From: Ottelia alismoides
Lineage: Eukaryota > Streptophyta > Magnoliopsida > Alismatales > Hydrocharitaceae
Reading direction: 5' to 3'
DNA length: 64,000 nt
Assembly: GCA_037367405.1 (NCBI GenBank)
Contig: JAZKJV010009630.1
Span: 310,001 to 374,000, forward strand
A program made the translations under genes and the position numbers. Below are positions 58,178 through 64,000 of this stretch, one piece after another; position 1 is the first letter of the stretch; the number at the start of each line of letters is the position of its first letter. The notes under the pieces were generated by a model. That model ran no database searches, was not told the origin of the DNA, and saw only the letters and a list, made by a program, of their open reading frames with translations.

Positions 58178-58363
58178 GTCCTAAATGTCAGTTTCGGTCA
58201 CCATTTCGGTATCGACCAAAACAGAATTTCAGTGGAATGGCTACCGGAATTTCGGTCATTTTTTGTACTAGGACCCCCATATTTCGGTCATTTCGGTCGA
58301 ATTTCGATTTCGACTGGATATCGATATTCGACAGAAATTCGATCGAATTTCGCTGAAATTTAA
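58178..58363 (+). repeat. TTTCGGTC/AATTTCG reiterated block
   Basis: About a dozen TTTCGGT, AATTTCG and TCGAC-type words in 185 bp, on both strands. Translations are meaningless. It abuts the repeat at 58363 and appears to truncate it. Confidence 0.7.
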
Positions 58364-58830
58364 GGCCATGCTTGTATCCACATCCTCTGTTGATGCAGTC
58401 AAGAAAAAACAGGGAAGGATGAGAAGAGAAGAGAACATGCCTCGCGGGTTTAGGGAGGAAAGCGGTTGAGAAGAGGAATCCCAGAAATTTAGTGAGGTGG
58501 GGGAAGATAATGGTAGAGGCACTCTACAAACCAAAACATGATTCATGGTTTCATAACTTGTTTCCCTATGAATGGACTACTATCCTCTTTATATAAGGAG
58601 GGGGTTTAATAAGCAAATTAGAAAAAGATAAAAATAAAATCAAATCAAAACCCTAATGGACCCCTAAGCAACTCTCAACTAACCAACCAAATAAAAATCC
58701 TATCAATTTTGAGATCCTAAATTGATATTTAACCAACATAAAAATTAAAAGTTGTTGTCAATTAAATTAAGAACTTCCTAATTTATTAAAGTTTCCAAAT
58801 CCATGCTTGCAGCAATTCTCCTCCACTTCA
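58363..58830 (+). repeat. Left copy of a ~450-bp direct repeat (LTR-like)
   Basis: Resembles 61470-61905 in the same orientation: 'gatgcagt.aagaaaaaacagg', 'ggcactct.caaacc', a TATA-like TATATA.GGA.GGG (58598; 61775), 'aaaccctaa', and 'aagtttccaaatc'. This looks like the U3/TATA part of an LTR pair about 3.1 kb apart, but no primer site or coding region was found between them. Confidence 0.55.
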
Positions 58831-58897
58831 ACATAGTCATCTCCTAATGAGTTGCTTCATCGTTGTGTCTGGCAGTGGAGAATTCAACTGAATTTGT

Positions 58898-58985
58898 TGG
58901 AAGAATTGCCCTTATTCCATATCTTCTTTTCCTACGAATTCAACTAAATTTGTTGGAAGAATTGCCCTTATTTCATATCTTCTTT
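58898..58985 (+). repeat. Short tandem duplication
   Basis: 'gaattcaact.aatttgttgg' plus about 30 further bases occurs twice with a ~55-bp period. Confidence 0.7.
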
Positions 58986-59048
58986 CCCTAATTCAGCATT
59001 ACCTAATTAGATTCAACTAATGAGTATTGATGCAATTGTTCTACCTTT

Positions 59049-60037
59049 TCACTCAAAAAAACTCCCCTTTCTATGCGAAGCCCAACTATAATCTTTTGGT
59101 AAAATAGTTTTGGGGGAGGAACTCCTTGAAATGCCACATATCAACCCATAACCCCGCTTTTTATGGGATTCAATTCTTCTTTGTGAGAAACCCTCAACCC
59201 ATATTCGGGTTTCCTCTCCCCCACGCCTCTCAAGGTAGCGACGATGGAAATAAAGGAAAAGGCAATGGCAAATCGTGTCTTTAGGGTTCAAAAATCAGTG
59301 CATTAGGGGCTCCCTTCCGAGACGACAACAGTATTTGCGAGGAAGGTGGTGATAGTGGCATCAGCAGATTGCACAATCTCGAGGACACTTGAGTTGAGGG
59401 TAGCTAGGGTACTGGAGACTCAGGTGGCATCAATATTGATGGCTTCAACTCTTCGGCCACATGTCCCAATGGCGCGGTAGTGGTGGCAGTTTTCACGTGT
59501 GCATTGGCTACCTCCACAATGGCGTCGACAACGTGAGCTCCTAAGATGATGGTGTCAACTTTGAAGGTGGTTGTGCCATTGTTGGAACCCCATGCGCTAG
59601 CAACGACGACGTCAAAGAGTGCACCATCGTAGACCTAGGGTATGTGAAGGGGTCTAACTGTAAAAGGTGATGTTGCTTGCAACAGAGGGCCATCAGGGGC
59701 GTGCAAGGATGGTGGTGCTCACGGTCGCTTACATCATGATGGATGCATCGTTTGCTGATGACGATCAATGGTGGTGGGATATGGGGTCCAAGTTGTGCAC
59801 ACAGGTAGCGGTGACGGCACCATGAGATGTTCACTACAGAGAGTGAGTTCTATTGTAGGGTGGAAAGTCGTCATGAAGGATTTCGTGAGGATTTCAGCAA
59901 CTTCAACCACAATGTTCTTCACCAGAGTTGTTTATTATTTCTTGATCGTATTCCCTCTTGAGATCTTATAATAAAAGTTGCATTCCATCTAGTGTATCCA
60001 GCATATTTGAACAAGTTCTTCATAAATCTGACAATGA
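59049..60037. other. No recognised gene
   Basis: 59280-59700 is G-rich with GTGG/GGTGGTG words; small frames on both strands show no domain I recognise. Confidence 0.4.
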
Positions 60038-60045
60038 ATCGCGGG

Positions 60046-61292
60046 CAAGGTTCAGGAAAGCGGTATGTGTATGCGTTCGGACCGGTCACTTAATACTTAA
60101 TAGTGATTAAGCGATATTCTAGGGCATATGCGGGGTATATGTGGTTCTACACGGTTTCCTAATTTTTTATTTAAAATAAATAAATATAAACAAAAGTGAC
60201 TACAAGTGAACTAAATTTATATATAATTGTGGTCCAACAGAAGACCTAAGAAAAATGACTTTCATATAGAGCTCAAAAGAATCTTTATCAATCAAGTATC
60301 AGTACTTCAATAGAAAAGTTAGCATACATAATATTTGGCAACAATCATCAAAATATTTAAGTATGCGAAAGAAAACTGAAACCAAACACAAATGACATTA
60401 ATAATGTACTAATTAAAATAGCATAAGAAAACAGAAATGTTCAAGCGACAATATTCTAACTGGTTAACTCCAATATGTGGAGGTGAGAGTTGTAACTTTG
60501 TATGTCTACTAAAATTCATGATGCGATAATATGATATGATTCTTAGTAATAAATTAAGTGGAGTGACTTTTTGCAACCTGTATACTAATATATGTGAATA
60601 TATATTTGTATAAATACCTCTATTGTTGAATTATATAAGTGAATATATATTTGTATAAATACCTCTATTGTTGAATTATAATGTCATTTATCTCTGTCAT
60701 TAGATTTATTACTGATTCTCCATCAAAAGTACCAAACTCTACATATACCAATATATTGCATTCAAAATAACTATTAGTTGACTAAATTAGTTTGTTAAAT
60801 TATTGGTACATTATTCTTTTTCTTCCTTGCGCATTTACTCCAATCTCGCAATATGACTACTTCGACGATGGATTTAAATGGTCATGAAATGCTTGGTTGG
60901 CATACATGCAAAAGCAAGGAACAAGGGTAAAGTGAGGGCGCAATATTATACAAATTGTCATACGGTCGAATTATGATGTGGCACAAATCATACAAGAAAA
61001 AACATGGCAATAAAAAATGTGATGCAAAACATACTATAACGCACATTTCATACATACATTTGACACATTTCATAACAATAACATGAAATAATTTGCTTAA
61101 AAAATCACATAAAAATCATATTTAACCCAAAGCGGGTACAAAGGGCATATACGGTCGCACAACCCGCAAATACGGCCCGCACAAGTTCCATGAGCGCATA
61201 ATAGAGTGCTTCATGAAAACGGTGCGTTGAAGGTGCCGCACATGCATATGCGGGCGCATATGCAGCCGCATAGGCCGATTTCGTGAACACTG
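60046..61292 (+). mobile_element. hAT-type non-autonomous element
   Basis: Ends CAAGGTTCAGGAAAGCGG and (reverse) CAGTGTTCACGAAATCGG are inverted repeats with four mismatches in 18 and begin with CA, as in hAT elements. Flanked by ATCGCGGG (60038-60045) and ATTGCGGG (61293-61300), 7 of 8. GCATATGCG-type words cluster inside both ends. No transposase; AT-rich centre with a ~44-bp tandem duplication (60592-60680). Confidence 0.7.
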
Positions 61293-61469
61293 ATTGCGGG
61301 TCTCCAAAAAAGTCATGAATCTCAAAACATGTGTTGTAGTACTTTGAACTATGAAATGTTAAATTTATGGATTTATGTTGAGAAAAGGATGACTGGTTGA
61401 AACTTCTTTCTCCAATCTTCTTGGTGTGCTTCCTTGGATGGATAAATCATGATAAGGATTTATAAGCCA

Positions 61470-61905
61470 TGCTCTTATTCCACTAGATGCAGTTGAAGAA
61501 AAAACAGGATGTTGAGAGGAGAAGAGAATTTGGCATACCTTGCAGGTTGAGGGAGGAAAAAAGTTGAGAAGAAGAATGCTATAATTGAGAGGAGAAGAGA
61601 TAATGGTGCAGGCACTCTCCAAACCAAAAAATTAACATGGTGGAGGCACTCTCCAAACCAAAAATTAACTCATAATTTCCCAAAAAATTAACATGGTGGA
61701 GGCACTCTCCAAACCAAAAATTAACTCATAATTTCATAACTTCTTCACATAAGAATGAACTACTACCCCCTCTATATAGGAAGGGAGTTTGATTGACAAA
61801 ATAGAAAGAGATAAAAACTAAATCAAAACCTTAATAAATCCCTAAGATAACTCACCAAATGACTCAATTAAACTACAAAAATCTTAAATTATCGAAGTTT
61901 CCAAA
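61470..61905 (+). repeat. Right copy of the ~450-bp direct repeat
   Basis: Partner of 58363-58830. It has gained internal tandem copies of a ~50-bp unit beginning 'atggtggaggcactctcc' (61594-61735, about three copies). A second 33-bp duplication ('gtttccaaatcatttatgca...') lies at 61898-61955. Confidence 0.6.
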
Positions 61906-62009
61906 TCATTTATGCATATGAGACTTATGAGTTTCCAAATCATTTATGCATATGAGATGTTATATTGCACTGAATTTGGAAAAGGAAACACATATGTAGA
62001 GGGAAAGAA

Positions 62010-64000
62010 AGAGAGGAGCCTTCAATCACATCCATCACATGATTTCCATTACAGAATTCCACCACCACCTCCATCACATCACACTTTAGCATCTCCCAGA
62101 ACTCCCTATAAAAACAAACCAAGAATCCATCCGAGCCGGGGGGCCCTCAGCATTTAGCGCCCACACCGCCCCCTTGACCTCCTCCTCCGTAACAGCTCTG
62201 ACCAAGTTGACCGACACTTCTTTTGAAATGGTAACCACGCCCTTCCCCTGCTACCCTCAGCCTTTACGAGCCTGTCGACGACTGAACGTCCAAAAGTACG
62301 ACCTCAGTGCCTCCCCAACCTCCTTATCCCCCTCAACAATCCTCCCCTCCACCTCAATCGAGCGGATGTGATTCCTCCTCATCGAGCCACTTGCTAGAGC
62401 ATGAAAAAAATGCATATTTACATCCCCTTCCTTCACCCGCCGCTAGCGGGCACTCTGGTGCCACGCAACCTCGTCCTTCCTATCCTCATCCAAGATATCC
62501 GCCAGACACCCTCCCCTTTCTTCCATCTCGTCCAGCAATTCCCGCTCATCCTCCAACCTGTCCAAACGACTCATCGCCTCCTGGACCCTCCGCCTCTTCT
62601 TCTGTTGTTGCTCCCAGATTTTCTTGCCCCTTATCGTTAAGAAACCCCTTAGTGCCTTCAACTTACCCGTAAACCGTGTCGCCGCCGACCCCTCAACTGT
62701 GTAGCTCGACCAGAAATCGGACACCGAATCTCTAAATCCCTCCTTCAATAGCCACGCCGCCCCAAAATGAAAGTAGAATCTGTGACGGCTCTCCTCCCTG
62801 GAATAACACATCAGCGGTGTGTGATCTGAGTGGGCTCGAGGTAGCGTCCAAGACATCGCCAACGGAAACATGGCCATCCCCTCGATGGATAGCAAAAATC
62901 GATCTATTCGAGATCTCGACCTCGAATTTCGCCAAGTGTATCGGCATCTCGAAGCATCCATCCATGCGTCTAGTGCCTCCTACATCAGTCATGAACCGGT
63001 ATCTCTACCCCCTCTCCCATCGGGACGATTGTCCGAGAATAAGGTTACGTTGAAGTCACCATCAATGATCCACAGGATGTCCGAGTACTTAGACCATGTA
63101 GCCCAAAGTTCCTCCATCAAAACATCTACCCCAACGCCCCCCGCATGGGCCATAGACATTGGAAATCAGAACTCGGATCTCGTCCCCCAGGCGATCTAAC
63201 ACAACCGATAGCGAGTGTTGACCCTTAATTTCTTCCCCCTCCAGTCCGCATATATCACGGTTCCAACCCGTCATTAAGCCCCCCCCCCCTCCGCACCTGT
63301 TGCCCTGAGCGCCTTGACCTCCTCAAGTCTCCCGCCTCCAGCTGCCCTCCATACTTCTTGAAACCACTCGAGACCTTTATTTCCTGCACCAAAGCCAAAT
63401 CTGCACCATTCTCCCTAATCAGCCTTCCAACGTGCACCTCTTTTCCGTCAGTCCCAGCCCCCTTATATTCCAGGATACAATTTTTATTTAGGAACTATCA
63501 TTGAACCTTGTGGTGAAATCACCCCAATGCATCTGAAAAGCTCCCGCTCCATGCCTCTCACCATCTCCTCTTCCCAGAATGGAAACGCCTCCTCTTCCGC
63601 CACCAAGTCTCGCATTCCTTGCGAAATTTGACCCTCCCCACCAACACCACATGTCGATCCCTCGTCAGCCACCTCATGTGCCTCCCCCTTCCGCTGAACC
63701 CCAACTTCTTCCATACAGCACCCCGAATGTCGTTCCCGATCCAAGCTTCCTTCTAGTTGTAAATCCCCCTCACGTCGCCCCCCAAGAGTCACCGCCTCCC
63801 AGTTGTACACACTCGCCCACCTCTGTCGTCTCCTTTCCACAATCGTCGCTCTGACATAGGTAATCCTAAACCTACCCCCCATCCACGGGGACGGTGAGCC
63901 ACCACCCACCCGAGAGGTCTCAGTAGTGGCAAGGTTCTCACCCATCGCGAAGCGGGTGGCATATTCGAACAAGAGAGCCGGTGCAGAAGCCAGGACCTCA
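62010..64000 (-). pseudogene. L1-type LINE, 5' half (runs off the right edge)
   Basis: On the minus strand: a gag-like ORF1 tail (63972-63484), then KIVSWNIRG (63480) opening the endonuclease, GRLIRENGADLALVQEIK, SVVLDRLGDEIRVLISNVYG, CRYTWRNSRSRSRIDRFLLS, HSDHTPLM, then FRDSVSDFWSSY and a Glu/Arg-rich coiled segment. The RT N-terminus follows (MRRNHIRSIEVEGRIVEGDK; VCFYREFWEMLKCDVMEVV). The match stops near 62010, so the RT core and 3' end are missing. Several frameshifts and stops. Confidence 0.85.

Overview
This is nuclear DNA from a flowering plant. The evidence is spliced genes with GT-AG introns, many LTR retrotransposons, L1- and RTE-type LINEs, MITEs, and a plant-specific armadillo-only gene. 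The strongly GC-rich third positions at the 5' end of that gene, and the very long Tat-like LTRs, suggest a monocot (an early-diverging angiosperm is also possible). The species cannot be told from the window.

Only two host genes can be supported. One is an intronless ARMADILLO REPEAT ONLY (ARO) gene at 22222-24213 (+). The other is the transcription repressor NC2 beta/Dr1 on the minus strand. Four of its coding exons lie at 52135-52224, 44448-44542, 43524-43592 and 43124-43282; the short first coding exon was not found and probably lies beyond the right edge. The 7.6-kb intron between its exons at 52135 and 44448, and the region upstream of 52224, are packed with transposon remains.

Region by region. 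1-4850: 3' end of a Tat-like LTR element. 4856-17917: a 13-kb non-coding LTR element (LARD type) with an exact CTCCT target duplication and a tRNA-Asp primer site. Inside it sits a solo LTR (8464-10821, GGACC duplication), which itself holds a hAT-type MITE (9209-9643). 17923-19130: another LTR relic. 20412-20656 and 21609-21993: two MITEs, the second about 230 bp upstream of the ARO start codon. 25570-33295: a decayed minus-strand Copia element, split inside its pol by a 3.3-kb nested element (28225-31553) whose internal region contains an inverted segment. 34500-37491: LTR plus decayed primer site of another Tat-like element. 38692-41991: an L1-type LINE with a perfect 15-bp target duplication. 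42-52 kb: NC2 beta gene. 52.9-56 kb: a LINE relic split by a TIR element that carries an RTE fragment. 56.6-61.9 kb: Copia LTR and primer site, two TIR elements and several short tandem repeats. 62.0-64.0 kb: a minus-strand LINE running off the edge.

The most unusual signal is in one LTR family present in several subtypes. Its LTRs begin with a small palindrome (TGATGAAT...ATTCATCA), three carry two CACGTG boxes exactly 23 bp apart, and its 3' untranslated region holds a series of perfect hairpins each followed by a polypurine run. I saw no new enzymatic or defence system.
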